Assembly (NCBI GenBank): GCA_016717655.1
Contig: JADKFC010000008.1
Coordinates: 1-64,000, forward strand
From: Saprospiraceae bacterium
GTDB taxonomy: Bacteria > Bacteroidota > Bacteroidia > Chitinophagales > Saprospiraceae
Length of the DNA: 64,000 nucleotides
Direction of reading: 5' to 3'
Below the pieces are notes generated by a model. It saw nothing but the letters and a program-made list of their open reading frames with translations. It had not been told where the DNA came from and searched no databases. This document shows positions 9,235 to 19,344 of this stretch, one piece after another; position 1 is the first letter of the stretch; each line of letters starts with the position of its first letter. The position numbers and the translations under genes were made by a program.

Positions 9235-9591
9235 TTATTCTTTACCAAATTTTTTACCGCCGTGACGCACATTTTTGGTTATTTCCCTTTCTTCTGATTT
9301 GTTCAGAAAAAAATCCTTTGCCAAAAGGGTGGGTTTCTGGGCTCTGGTCTCCTGTTGTGCCGGCTTCCTTTCCGGGGCAGGCCCCCTTTTATATTGGATA
9401 AGCCCATTTAAAAAATTTCTCAGTATCTGATCTCCGGCTTCAACATATCCCGGATGGTCTTCATTTCTAAAGAGGTCGTTGAGGGCTCCTTTGGTTATGG
9501 TAAAACCGGCCAGAGATAAAATATGGAGGATATCGGTGTCCTTTAATTCAAGGGCAATCCTCAATTTTTTTAATATTTCGTTGTTGGTCAT
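9235..9591 (-). CDS. DUF1456 (YehS-like) protein
   Basis: From ATG 9591 the protein begins MTNNEILKKLRIALELKDTD and continues with FTITKGALNDLFRNEDHPGY, then DQILRNFLNGLIQYKRG. This matches the tandem helical repeat of DUF1456 (E. coli YehS), although only the first repeat and the start of the second domain are recognisable; the tail is rich in Lys, Arg and Gln. The frame also opens at a TTG at 9609, but that would overlap the stop of the bestrophin-like gene and adds residues not found in the family. Function is unknown. It follows the bestrophin-like gene closely and could share its transcript. Confidence 0.7.
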   Translation of the reverse strand: MTNNEILKKLRIALELKDTDILHILSLAGFTITKGALNDLFRNEDHPGYVEAGDQILRNFLNGLIQYKRGPAPERKPAQQETRAQKPTLLAKDFFLNKSEEREITKNVRHGGKKFGKE

Positions 9592-9605
9592 CTCTCTTTC
9601 TGTTT

Positions 9606-10501
9606 TCAATTGTTTTGCGGCTCTGTTTTTTCCGATGGATGCAAAAGCATATCGTTTACCTGAGCCTGGATGTTTTTACAAATCTGGTCCAAAGGCAAGT
9701 CGTTGGCATCAACACCAAAGGGATCCTCGATTTCTTCGGCAATCATTTCAATGCTGACAAAGATGTAAAATAAGGCAGCAACTATAGGCATGGCCCAATA
9801 TCCAAACTCTCTCACAAAACCTATAGGCATGGTAAACACATAGATAAAAATAACCTTCTTAAGAAAGATGTTATAAGAATAGGGAATGGGGGTGTTTTTA
9901 CCCTTTCACATGCTCCGGTTGTATCTGTAAAGCTTTGTAGCTGAGCATTGAGCATGTGCAATTGGTGACCATTGATCAGGTTTTTGTGCAATAATTCATT
10001 AGACTCTTTGTACAAGGCCAAACATACCGCATTGGGCAGATGAGCAGCTGTGTCATAATAAGAACCATCATATTTTTCGATGGTACTAAAGTCCTCGTGA
10101 TTGCGCAAACCCCTCAGATGGTCTCTCAGGGCTTTGGGGTAATTCGATATCAGTGCGGCAAATCGCCTTTTGATTTGGGTATCGGCTAACATAGCCTCAA
10201 TTTTCATACTCAAATTGCGCGAATCATTAACCACTGAGCCCCACAACTTTCTTCCCTCCCACCAACGATCGTAGGCAGTATTGGTGCGAAACACCAGCAA
10301 AAGTGAAAGCACAAATCCCACCAGTGAGTGGATGGCGGTAGAATTTTTAAAATCGACGTGTAACACATCGTTTTCGAGATAGGCCACTGCCCCGGTAAAG
10401 ACGGCTACCCCAATGATACCCGGTAAATTGCGTCGAAACGTATCACTTTTGTGAAAGGCAAAAATGAGTTTCCACCACTCTTTGGGATCGTATAAAACCA
10501 T
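9606..10501 (-). CDS. Bestrophin-like (UPF0187) membrane protein, frameshifted in this sequence
   Basis: The protein is related to bestrophin, a family of pentameric anion or cation channels. The N-terminal part begins MVLYDPKEWWKLIFAFHKSD, has a first helix pair, then FRTNTAYDRWWEGRKLWGSV, the family hallmark. The frame breaks at about 9888-9900 in a run reading GTAAAAACACCCCC on the minus strand. After restoring one base it continues NTPIPYSYNIFLKKVIFIYV and then MPIGFVREFGYWAMPIV and EEIEDPFGVDANDLPLD, the conserved C-terminal bestrophin block, ending at 9606. Its ATG overlaps the nadC stop by one base (TAATG), so translational coupling is likely. Confidence 0.8.
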
Positions 10502-11355
10502 TACTTCTGTATTTTAAGGCTGAGGTCCAGACAACCGGCTGAATGGGTAAGCGCTCCTACTGATATATAATCAACCCCTGTCTCTGCAATCTTGCGAACA
10601 GTCTTCAGATTGACACCGCCGGAGGCCTCTACCTCAAACCTTTTGCTAATAGTGGCAACTGCCTCTCGCATAATGGGAATTTCAAAATTATCTAACATGA
10701 TGCGGGTTACCCCACCTCGGTCCAACACTTCATGGAGCTCTACCAGGTTGCGCACTTCCACTGTAATGCCCAACTTTAGGTTGTGTTGTGCCATGTAATC
10801 GTGCACACTGTTGATGGCCTGGGTCAGGCTGCCGCAGCCGTCAACGTGATTGTCTTTGATCATGATCCAATCATAAAGTCCATCGCGATAATTGTCACAC
10901 CCTCCGATTCTGACTGCCCATTTTTCGAGGAATCGCATCAGAGGGGTGGTTTTTCTGGTGTCAAGAATGGTTACCGGCAGATCTTCTACTTCTGTTGCAA
11001 ATCGGGAACTTATAGTGGCTATGCCACTCAGGCGCTGCATGGTATTTAACACCAGCCTTTCTGCCTGTAGCAAAACCCTTGTATTGGCCTGAATCTCAAA
11101 GGCGATGTCGCCATATTTTACATCCGAGCCATCTGGCAAAAGCTGGGAAAACTTGGACTCTGGATCCAAAAGTCGAAACACCCTTCTTGCAAATGCAATG
11201 CCCGCAATCACACCATCATCTTTCACCAATAGTTTGGCGGTTTTTACAGAATCTGCCGGTATACATGCCAGCGATGTATGATCTCCTGATCCAATATCTT
11301 CTTTTAATGATGCAATAATAAAAGCATCGAGTTCGGTATCTCTAATCCCTTCCAT
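10501..11355 (-). CDS. nadC: Nicotinate-nucleotide pyrophosphorylase (quinolinate phosphoribosyltransferase)
   Basis: NadC converts quinolinate and PRPP to nicotinate mononucleotide, CO2 and pyrophosphate in de novo NAD synthesis. The 284 residues show the N-terminal EDIGSGDHTS, the segment LNTMQRLSGIAT, the phosphoribosyl-binding ILDTRKTTPLMRFLEKWAVR with its Arg/Lys cluster, GGCDNYRDGLYD, IKDNH and the C-terminal EASGGVNLKTV and VDYISVGALTHS. All main QPRTase motifs are present and the length is normal. It is transcribed divergently from htrA and is followed directly by the bestrophin-like gene. No nadA or nadB is visible in the window. Confidence 0.93.
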   Translation of the reverse strand: MEGIRDTELDAFIIASLKEDIGSGDHTSLACIPADSVKTAKLLVKDDGVIAGIAFARRVFRLLDPESKFSQLLPDGSDVKYGDIAFEIQANTRVLLQAERLVLNTMQRLSGIATISSRFATEVEDLPVTILDTRKTTPLMRFLEKWAVRIGGCDNYRDGLYDWIMIKDNHVDGCGSLTQAINSVHDYMAQHNLKLGITVEVRNLVELHEVLDRGGVTRIMLDNFEIPIMREAVATISKRFEVEASGGVNLKTVRKIAETGVDYISVGALTHSAGCLDLSLKIQK

Positions 11356-11425
11356 TTTTTTGGTTTATCTCTGCAAAAGTAAGCTTTTCTCACCGCTCTC
11401 TGGCTTCCTATAAAGCTAAGATTAC

Positions 11426-11454
11426 CAGACCTTATCATTTTTGGATAAGGTCTG
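11426..11454. repeat. 11-bp perfect inverted repeat between nadC and htrA
   Basis: CAGACCTTATC (11426-11436) and GATAAGGTCTG (11444-11454) are exact reverse complements around a seven-base loop. The genes on both sides point outward and neither side has a T-run, so this is not a terminator. It could be an operator or an RNA hairpin in a leader. Confidence 0.6.
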
Positions 11455-11512
11455 CCAAAATAATATTTTATATATAACAATTTTTCAACATAAAATACTG
11501 ATATTTAATCCG

Positions 11513-11527
11513 TTAACATTGTGTTAA
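11513..11527. promoter_or_regulatory. 6-3-6 palindrome upstream of htrA
   Basis: TTAACA-TTG-TGTTAA lies about 45 bases before the htrA ATG in an AT-rich region. Its size and position fit a dimeric regulator site, but no regulator can be named. Confidence 0.35.
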
Positions 11528-11570
11528 AAAATAGATTTTTTAAACCAAGAGTGTTTTTCTATCGTTTATC

Positions 11571-12753
11571 ATGAAAATCTACGAGACGATGAAACCTTTT
11601 TTTTCTTACATGTTGGCAGGCCTGGTGGGTGGATTGGCCAGTGTTGCCATCACTCAATGGAATAAAAATGACGATGTTAACCTGGCATTACAACAACAAG
11701 CCCGGTTGGTCTCACAATCCGCACCGGTTCGTGCTGCCGTGACCGGTCCTGATTTTGTCAATGCAGCAAAAGTTGCCACGGCCGCAGTGGTACATATTTA
11801 TGCGGAAGAAAGTGAAGAACAAGCCATCGCCAATAGCCGCAAAAAAAGAAATCCTTACGTTCTTGACTTTGATGATTTTTTTGGTTCTGATTTTTTCAAC
11901 AGAAATTACTACCGCCGACAAAATGGATCGGGATCCGGTGTAGTCTATACCAAAGATGGCTACATCATCACCAACAACCACGTGGTGGGATTTGCGGATA
12001 AAATTACCGTTACCACCTCTGATGGAAAAAAATACCAGGCTAAAAAGATTGGAACCGATCCTCTTACCGACCTTGCCGTCATTAAAATTGAAGCTAATAA
12101 CTTACAGAATGTAACCATGGCCAATTCCGATGCACTCAAAATTGGGGAATGGGTACTGGCTGTTGGAAATCCCTGACTATCTTACTTCTACCGTTACAGC
12201 AGGCATAGTAAGCGCTAAGGGAAGGGATCTGGACCTGCTGGAAGATGAAAAGTCGATCGAAGAATTTATCCAAACCGATGCGGCCATCAATCCTGGAAAC
12301 AGCGGTGGTGCCCTGGTCAACCAAAGTGGAGAGCTGGTTGGCATCAATACGGCCATTGCAACACCAACAGGTGTCTTTGCAGGCTATTCTTTTGCCATAC
12401 CTTCCAATCTGGTAAAACCCATTGTGAATGACATCATTACCACAGGGGGCAACCTCGAAAGAATCAATCTGGGCATAGGTGGCTTTGATGTGGACGAAAA
12501 TTTGGTTAAAGAACTGGACCTTAGGGTTAAAAAAGGTTTTTACGTTGATGAATTAGACCTTAAAAGTCCGGCTAAAATGGCGGGTGTGTTGCCAGGTGAT
12601 GTAATCATTAAAATCAATGATAAAACAATCAATGGTTTTGATGACATTACTTCTGTAATGAGATACTCCAAAAAAGGCGATGTACTCAACATCTACGTCA
12701 ACAGAGATGGAAAGGAAGTAAATCTTCCCACCTCCCTCAGAAAAGGACTGTAA
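11571..12753 (+). CDS. htrA: HtrA/Deg-family periplasmic serine protease (frameshifted in this sequence)
   Basis: This protease degrades or refolds damaged envelope proteins. The N-terminus has a membrane anchor or signal (about residues 8-25) and an Arg/Lys-rich loop. The protease domain shows the triad: His in YIITNNHVVG, Asp in DPLTDLAVIKI and Ser in INPGNSGGALV. One PDZ domain follows, with the ligand-groove region and PGDVIIKINDKTING. The frame breaks at 12170-12176: one frame ends GEWVLAVGNP, the next resumes DYLTSTVTAGIVSAKGRD, as expected from the family sequence GNPF-x-LTSTVTAGIVS. Two bases lost or one gained would explain it. One PDZ domain is shorter than DegP and resembles DegS/DegQ-like forms. 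It is a single gene with its own terminator. Confidence 0.88.
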
Positions 12754-12809
12754 CATGCGCCTATGCATGGCGTCATAAAATAAAGTTGGTTTTTCGTTTT
12801 GTTTTGATT

Positions 12810-12847
12810 GATCCCCTGCTTGCGAGAAGTGGGGGATCTTTTTTTTA
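12810..12847 (+). terminator. Intrinsic terminator after htrA
   Basis: GATCCCC pairs with GGGGATC around an inner CTT/AAG pairing and a GCGAG loop, followed by eight Ts. It lies about 57 bases after the htrA stop. Confidence 0.85.
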
Positions 12848-12906
12848 TCCCTCTGAACTACCTGGCCTGAAATGCGTTTACTTAATCTGAATCAATCTCT
12901 CAACAT

Positions 12907-13620
12907 TTGAATGCCCTGCTCAGAAAGGCTTTGGGTCTGCTGGCCCTGATGATGATCGCCGGCATGGCCTACATTGCTACTACATCACATGGCTCACAAG
13001 CCACCCTGCCCTCGATCTCTTTAGACGAATTCAGCACAAAGCTGGGCCAACGTTGCCAGTACGCTTCTTTTCAACAATACCAGTACCTGGGCTTCTCCCG
13101 CGCAGGAGGACCATCGTATGTATGGAATCGGACCAACGACAAGGTACTCATCATAGCAGGTGCCGATTCTATTGTACTTGATGCCCGCAATCAAACCGCG
13201 CGCCGGGCCCATCACTCAGATAGGGTTCTTGCCTCTGAAATGGTGACCTCCCTCGCCAAAAACTGGCAGGTGGATCTGTTGGCCTGTCTCGGTACTTATT
13301 CCCACTTGATGGAAGCAGACAGCAAAAGTTTTATCACTTCTTTTGGCAATGCCCGCATCAAAGCCATACTCAATGAACCCAATAGCAAAGGATGCAACGA
13401 GGTGGTTTGGGAAATATCCCCCCTCTTTGATCCCTTGTCATGCACTACCTATGTATCAGGTGACAGCCTCAAAATCAGCTGGCAACAATGGTCCAACAGC
13501 CCGGATTCAATCAGGTGGGCGCCATCTGCTACCATCAATAACCGGCAGGTGGTCTATTCAAATGTGACCGCAAGCAGGCAATTGATTTCACAATCTTCTT
13601 CCGGTGGGCTTGATTTTTAG
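12907..13620 (+). CDS. Predicted exported protein of unknown function
   Basis: I do not recognise this 237-residue protein. It begins with a hydrophobic signal or anchor (ALGLLALMMIAGMAYIATTS). A mixed polar region follows with few charged repeats and three cysteines (QRCQYAS, LLACLGTY, SKGCNEVV) plus one more (LSCTTYVS). The middle has VLIIAGADSIVLDARNQTARR, with ARRAHHSDRV after it. The frame opens with TTG at 12907; no in-frame ATG lies upstream before the stop at 12883, and an internal ATG at 12949 is the alternative. It sits between the htrA terminator and the NatA-like gene, with promoter elements unclear. Codon use looks like that of its neighbours. Confidence 0.55.
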   Translation: MNALLRKALGLLALMMIAGMAYIATTSHGSQATLPSISLDEFSTKLGQRCQYASFQQYQYLGFSRAGGPSYVWNRTNDKVLIIAGADSIVLDARNQTARRAHHSDRVLASEMVTSLAKNWQVDLLACLGTYSHLMEADSKSFITSFGNARIKAILNEPNSKGCNEVVWEISPLFDPLSCTTYVSGDSLKISWQQWSNSPDSIRWAPSATINNRQVVYSNVTASRQLISQSSSGGLDF

Positions 13621-13701
13621 TGACTCGTCGATAAAGTAGCTACCATCAGTAGGTGTAAATGGTCAATTCTCTAAAAATCAAAACCAACATGACACTTTAT
13701 T

Positions 13702-13709
13702 TTACCTTT
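13702..13709 (+). promoter_or_regulatory. -7 box for the NatAB-like operon
   Basis: TACCTTTG matches TAnnTTTG and lies 17 bases before ATG 13727. No clear -33 TTG is seen. Confidence 0.5.
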
Positions 13710-13726
13710 GAAAAAAATTCTCATTT

Positions 13727-14653
13727 ATGAACATCCTTTCGATTGAAAATGTGCGCAAGGTCTTTCACAACTATGTGGCCCTCGACCAGGCAAGCTTTGA
13801 CGTACGTAAGGGCTCCATCTTTGGCTTACTTGGTCCCAATGGAGCCGGTAAAACAACCCTCATCAGGATCATCACCGGCATCACCAGAGCCGATGAAGGG
13901 CAAATCCTGCTGGATGGTGTGCCCCTCAACACCCACCACCCCAATGAAATTGGTTATATGCCAGAGGAGCGGGGGCTCTACAAAAAAATGAAGGTTGCAG
14001 AACAGCTCATGTACCTGGCCCAACTAAAGGGCATGAGCCACGATGATGCTAAACAATCGATCCGAAGGTGGTTCGAACGTCTGGGCATGCAGGACTGGTG
14101 GAACAAAAAAATAGAAGAGCTCTCCAAGGGCATGCAACAAAAAGTACAGTTTGTAGCCACGGTCGCCCACAACCCCAAACTCCTCATCCTTGACGAACCT
14201 TTTACAGGCCTTGACCCACTCAATGCCGACCTGTTAAAAGATGAGATTTACCAACTCAACCAACAAGGCGTTAGCATCATTTTTTCAACCCACCGAATGG
14301 AACAGGTAGAAGAAATTTGTAATGACATCGTATTGATCAACAAGGGTAAAATTTTAATCAATGACAGTGTAGCTGCTGTCAGAAATCAATTCAAAGAACA
14401 CAAGTTCATCATTAGTACCGACCGACCAGCCTCAGAGTGGTCACTTCCTTCGGGTTTTTCTGCAGATGGCAGCCTGGGCAATGTGACCACATTTAAAGTG
14501 GAAGCCGGCAGTCATTCCAACGAACTACTTTCCTACCTCATCAATCAGGGCATCAGCATTCAATCATTTCAGGAAGTGTTGCCGGGCTTGAATGAAATCT
14601 TTATCAAACTTGTCACAGAAGCTTCTCATTCACAAACAAACGCACAACCATAA
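13727..14653 (+). CDS. ABC transporter ATP-binding protein, NatA-like
   Basis: The 308-residue ATPase has Walker A GPNGAGKTTLIR, the Q-loop region GYMPEERGLYKKM, the signature LSKGMQQKVQ, Walker B LLILDEPFTGLDP and the switch His in STHRMEQVEEI. The last 80 residues form the DUF4162-type extension seen in NatA-like exporters (FKEHKFIISTD and the end INQGISIQSFQEVLPGLNEI). These couple to a permease that resembles NatB. The permease gene starts four bases after this stop, so both form a two-gene operon. A sodium or antibiotic-like substrate is possible; the family is too broad to say. Confidence 0.9.
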   Translation: MNILSIENVRKVFHNYVALDQASFDVRKGSIFGLLGPNGAGKTTLIRIITGITRADEGQILLDGVPLNTHHPNEIGYMPEERGLYKKMKVAEQLMYLAQLKGMSHDDAKQSIRRWFERLGMQDWWNKKIEELSKGMQQKVQFVATVAHNPKLLILDEPFTGLDPLNADLLKDEIYQLNQQGVSIIFSTHRMEQVEEICNDIVLINKGKILINDSVAAVRNQFKEHKFIISTDRPASEWSLPSGFSADGSLGNVTTFKVEAGSHSNELLSYLINQGISIQSFQEVLPGLNEIFIKLVTEASHSQTNAQP

Positions 14654-14656
14654 GCC

Positions 14657-15991
14657 ATGAATAAGACCTTATTAATAATAAAAAGAGAATATGTAAGCCG
14701 GGTATTGAAAAAGAGTTTTTTACTCGTCACCCTGCTAACCCCACTTGGCATTGGACTGGTTATTTTTTTAGCCGGTTTATTTGCTGCTAAAGGGTCACAG
14801 TCCACCAAACGAATTGTAGTAAAGGATGAATCTGCCATGCTTTCACCCAAAGCACTGGAAGGCAAAGAAATAACGTATGAATTGTCCAATGAACTGTTGG
14901 ACAGCCTCAAAAAAAATTATGTCGACAAAGGGTATGACATCCTGGTGCATGTGCCACCTTATGTAGATGATACCGTAGCTACGCATCAGATCAGTTATTT
15001 CAGCAAAGAAAAACTGAGCCTCCTCCAAATTGAAAAAATTGAAGAGAAGATGGAAAACGTGTTCAGAGATTATAAGTTGGAACACTCTACCCTGGATAAG
15101 GTAGCATTGAAAAAACTGGATGTCAATGTTAAGCTGGAAAATGCTATGCTGAGCGAAAACAATAAAGATGCAGTGGGTGATAAGTCGAGCAAGTTTTCAA
15201 GTGCCATCGCCTCCGGCCTGAGTTATGGCATGGGCTTTCTGATGTACATAGTCATCTTTGTTTTTGGCAGCATGGTCATGCGCAGTGTGATGGAAGAAAA
15301 AATCAACCGGATTGTAGAAGTGATGATTTCTTCGGTCAAGCCCTTTCAGCTGATGTTGGGTAAAATTATAGGTGTTGGCTTGGTGGGACTAACCCAGTTG
15401 GCAATATGGATGATCATCATTCCAATCATCGTCACAGTGGCTAGTGTTGCCATGGGTGGACCCACAACCTCGCCGGAAATGGCTCAAACTACGGAGGCCA
15501 TACAAAAAATCCAACAAGAAAATCCGGAGGTCATGCAGGTGTTTTTAAAAGAACTAAGTTCCATCAACTGGGCATTGATTCTTCCGGTTTTTGTGATCTT
15601 TTTTCTGGGAGGATATTTTATCTATTCCTCTTTATTCGCTGCAGTTGGTTCGGCAGTAGGCGATGACCTAGGAGACAGCCAGCAATTGATGATGCCGCTT
15701 ACTATTCCGGTGATCCTGGCCATGGTAATGATTCCGGCAGTGTTTACCAATCCCAATGGCCCTCTGGCCGTTTTTGGTTCTATGTTTCCATTGTTTTCGC
15801 CCATCATCATGCCGGCAAGGCTTCCTTTTGAGCCTCCCATCTGGCAGATTGCATTATCCATCTTCTTTTTGGTGGCAGGGGTCATCTTTTTTACCTGGGT
15901 AGCCGCCAGGATTTACAGAGTGGGCATCCTGATGTATGGCAAAAAAGTAACATTCAAAGAATTGGGCAAGTGGATGTTTTATAAAGATTAA
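14657..15991 (+). CDS. ABC-2 type permease, NatB-like
   Basis: The 444-residue permease has the ABC-2 layout: one N-terminal helix (about 20-42, after KREYVSRVLKKSF), a large soluble loop (about 50-180) and five or more C-terminal helices, with MRSVMEEKINRIVEVMISSVKP-type coupling helix residues in the middle (RIVEVMISSVKPFQLM visible). The end EPPIWQIALSIFFLVAGV is typical of the NatB / ABC-2_3 subgroup. It works with the ATPase encoded just upstream as an exporter. Transcription ends at a strong hairpin shared with the convergent ompH gene. Confidence 0.85.
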   Translation: MNKTLLIIKREYVSRVLKKSFLLVTLLTPLGIGLVIFLAGLFAAKGSQSTKRIVVKDESAMLSPKALEGKEITYELSNELLDSLKKNYVDKGYDILVHVPPYVDDTVATHQISYFSKEKLSLLQIEKIEEKMENVFRDYKLEHSTLDKVALKKLDVNVKLENAMLSENNKDAVGDKSSKFSSAIASGLSYGMGFLMYIVIFVFGSMVMRSVMEEKINRIVEVMISSVKPFQLMLGKIIGVGLVGLTQLAIWMIIIPIIVTVASVAMGGPTTSPEMAQTTEAIQKIQQENPEVMQVFLKELSSINWALILPVFVIFFLGGYFIYSSLFAAVGSAVGDDLGDSQQLMMPLTIPVILAMVMIPAVFTNPNGPLAVFGSMFPLFSPIIMPARLPFEPPIWQIALSIFFLVAGVIFFTWVAARIYRVGILMYGKKVTFKELGKWMFYKD

Positions 15992-16012
15992 AAACCATCC
16001 ACTCCTACAAAA

Positions 16013-16055
16013 AAAATGGGCAGCTGAATTGATCAGACTGCCCATTTTAATTTTT
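16013..16055. terminator. Bidirectional terminator between the NatB-like gene and ompH
   Basis: AAAATGGGCAG pairs with CTGCCCATTTT (16038-16048), with an inner CTGA/TCAG pairing. An A-rich left arm and T-rich right arm give a T-run in both directions, fitting two convergent genes. Confidence 0.85.
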
Positions 16056-16066
16056 ACTATTCCCGA

Positions 16067-16571
16067 TTACTGGATGCCCAGCTTAGTTTTTAAAGCATTA
16101 AACAAGTTATCGCTATCCATTGCATGAAGGATAGCTCCTGCACTCTGAATCAAAGATCATGGTATAACCGTTTTCCTTACCATAGGTCTCGATCGCCAAT
16201 TTTACTTTGTCGAGGATAGGCTTGTACAATTCTTCTCTTTTTGCTCCCAGCTGAGACTGAACCTCCAATTCATATTTTTGAATTTCTTCTTGTTTTTTAG
16301 CCAGCTCTGCTTCTTTTGCCTGGCTTTGAACCTGAGAAAGTACACCTTTTTGAGCGTCTTCAGCATACTTTTTATATTCTGCTTCAAATTCTGCTACCTT
16401 GTTTTGACCAATGGTCAAAAGTTGTTTTTGGAAAGTTTCCAGTTCGTTGTCTGCTGCTTTTACCTCCGGCATGCTTACCAGCAATTCCTGGGTATTGATG
16501 TAACCAAATTTCTGGCCATATACCACAGATGTGAAGGCAAGAAGCATCAGCAAGAATAAGTTTTTTTTCAT
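16067..16571 (-). CDS. skp: OmpH/Skp-family periplasmic chaperone (frameshifted near its end)
   Basis: Skp-like chaperones hold unfolded outer-membrane proteins in the periplasm. From ATG 16571 the protein has a signal peptide ending VVYGQ, then KFGYINTQELLVSMPEV, the usual OmpH start, and a long coiled-coil (about residues 45-130; rich in Lys, Glu, Gln) with KVKLAIETYGKENGYTMIFD. At about 16140-16147 the frame breaks; restoring one base gives AGAILHAMDSDNLFNALKTK and the stop at 16067, matching the normal family ending. An upstream in-frame ATG (16640) adds a non-signal extension and is rejected. It lies downstream of bamA, the order common in Bacteroidota. Confidence 0.85.
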
Positions 16572-16661
16572 TTTACTTTTGTTTTTTGTGTTTATGTAGT
16601 AGACGAATAAAATTGTTTTTAAATTTATTAAATGTTTCACGTGCTAACAAATAATTAACCA

Positions 16662-19265
16662 TTAATCCGGTTCAAAACCAATGACCACGTTAAATTTGCC
16701 GTAATCTTTCCAATTGGAGCCTGCATCGCAACACCTTATCAAATCCAAAGCCGTAGTCAAAGCCAAGCAAGCCAAACATTGGTAAAAATACCCTGAGACC
16801 CAGGCCTGCTGAACTTTTTACATCAAATGGATTGAACTCTCTGAACCTGGTCCAGGAATTACCCCCCTGTAAAAAGCAGGTTACGTAAATAGTTGAATTG
16901 GGATTAAAGAGAAATGGATACCTAAGTTCCATGGTGTATTTTGTAAATAGGTTTCCTCCTTCCGTATTATTTGGAAGGTCAGTGGTAGCGTATCCGCTAA
17001 GTGCTAAAATGCTTCTTCCTATCAACTGGTTATTGTTTTGATTGGAAAGACCATCTCCACCAATTTCAAACTTTTCTACCGGAGGGGCTCCCAATTCTTT
17101 ATCATAATAACCCAAGATACCAAATTTTGTATTGGTAGCAAAGACAAGTTTGTCTACAATGTTGAAATACCATTCTGAATTAAAAATCCATTTGTGGTAT
17201 TCCAGCAATTCATATCTTTTGGCATTGCCAGACCATTGTAATCTTTGTTAATCTGTGCCTCCGTTGGTGGTATTGCAGGGCCTTGTTCTTCTATCAACTC
17301 GGTTATGATTCTTTCCCTATCTGCTGCTGTCGGATTATCTCCTCTTCCACCTAAATTTGAATAAGGCAGGTGTCACCTGCATGGATAATGATATTCTGCT
17401 TCCATTTCTGGGATATAAAGGATCGTTGATTGAGCTTCTTGTCAGTGTAGGTTTTAATGAAAAGTTTTTAAAATTTCCATTTGTAATCCTGGTGCCGTCC
17501 ACAAAGAATGGAGAACTCACGTATTGATCTACTCTTATGTTCTCAATATTTATGGTTGTACTTATAGAAAAGAAATCATCCGGCCATTTTAATTGTGTAC
17601 CAATACCTGCAAATACTCTTGTAATATTTAATTTACCATAGCCCAAAGATGAATTATCAAAAGAAGAACTAACAGCACCTACAGAAAATGAGTTGGGCTT
17701 TTTACCTCCTAACCATGGTTCTGTAAATGAAAAGTTGTAAGATTTGAAAAACCTGCTGTTGGATTGCAATCTTACGGATAATTTTTGCCCATCACCCTGG
17801 GGCAAAGGTGACCAGGTAGACCTGTCTTTTATGTTCTTTAATGAAAAATTATTAAAAGTAACACCTAACGTTCCAATTAATCCGCTAAAGCCACCATATC
17901 CAGCTGACAATTCCAACTGATCAGATGGTTTTCTTCCAATACATATTCAATATCAACAGTACCCCTTGACTGATTGACCGGAGTATTGATTTTCAGAGAT
18001 TCAGGGTTGAAATATCCGAGATTTATTATTTCTCTCTGTGATCTTATTATTTCTGATCTGCTGAATTTTTGTCCGGGCCTTGTTCTTAATTCTCTTCTTA
18101 CCACGTCTTCATTGGTCCTGTCATTACCTTGGATCACCACATTTTCGATGGTGAATTGTGGACCTTCAAATACACGCATTTCTATATCAATGCTATCATT
18201 TTCTACAGAAATTTCAACAGGATCGACATTGAAGCCAAGATATCCATCGTCCAGATACATGGAGGAGATATCCCTGCCATCCTGACTGAATCTTAGTCTG
18301 TTTTCCAATAATTCAGGATTATAGATATCACCTTTACCTAAGCCCAAAACATTGTTCAATTGTTCCGAAGTATAAAGGTTATTGCCTTTCCAACTTATGT
18401 TTCTATAATAAAATGGCAATCCTTCATTTATGATTAATTTAATCATCATGTCGCCATCTTTATCTCGCCAGGTGCTATCCAGCACAATTCTGGCATTTTT
18501 ATAACCATTGTTATTGTAAAATGTAATTAATGATTCTGTATCTTCTTTGTAGTCGGATTCAATAAACTTGGTTTTTTTCAGAAGAGTACCTTTACGTTTG
18601 GTGTGTTTCATCTTTTTTCTCAGCTTCCTGTCCGAAAAATTAGTGTTACCTTCAAAAATAATATCTTCTACTTTGACTCTATCACCTGGTTTAACATTGA
18701 ATTCCAAAATGATTGAATTAGGTCTGCTATCATCTTTTGTTTCATATTTACATCCTGCATCAGCTTGCCCTTTTCTACATAAAATCCTTTAATCTTTGAG
18801 TTTTGCCAGTTCTTTCTGATCATCTGTTACAATGCCTTCTTTTGAAATAATGTTTTTGATGATGTCATTGAGTTCGTCCTGCTGGCCTTTTTTAATACCA
18901 CTGAAAAAATATCGCGACAGTGTAGGCTTATCCACAATTTTAATGGTAATAAAGACCGTTTTGCCGTTGACAATGCTGTCTTGAAAAATCATCACATTTT
19001 CGAAAAGCTTCAGTTTCATCAAAGCCCTGATGGCCCTTGGTATTTCCACTCCGGGAAGTGTGATCTTATCTCCTTCTCTTAGAGCAGCTATGGATTTAAT
19101 GGCATTTCTGTCTCGGTTGACGGCACCTTCAATGTTGATACCCCCAATTTCATACTCTTTGCGCTCGCCATAGGGCAGTATTTCTACCCCCTCCGTTTGG
19201 GCTGATAAAAACTGGCTGCACAAAGTGATCCATCCAAGCAGGAATAAATTGAGAAATTTTGACAT
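16662..19265 (-). CDS. bamA: Outer-membrane assembly factor BamA (multiply frameshifted in this sequence)
   Basis: BamA inserts beta-barrel proteins into the outer membrane. The gene can be followed through its whole length only by changing frame about six times (near 18789, 18745, 17935, 17340, 17240 and 16710). Pieces in order: signal peptide MSKFLNLFLLGWITLCSQFL; POTRA repeats with GGINIEGAVNRDRNAI, then VKVEDIIFEGNTNFSDRKLR and FTIENVVIQGNDRT; barrel start LELSAGYGGFSGLIGTLG; SVGAVSSSF; RNGSRISLSMQVTP; and barrel end GLRVFLPMFGLLGFDYGFGF followed by KFNVVIGFEPD at the stop. The C-terminal F-x-P-[DE] ending and the POTRA repeats are diagnostic. Because BamA is essential in other bacteria, the breaks are most likely base-calling errors, not decay. 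Confidence 0.85.
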
Positions 19266-19344
19266 CGAAGTGTTACGATTTGCTGAACGAATAGGTAACG
19301 ATGGGGATCTATGACACGCTGTTGTAATCAATCTTAAGAAATAT

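Noticed and set aside
16662..19265. bamA as a decaying pseudogene.
   Set aside because: All pieces keep conserved motifs with no large deletion, and it is an essential gene in other bacteria; base-calling indels explain it better.
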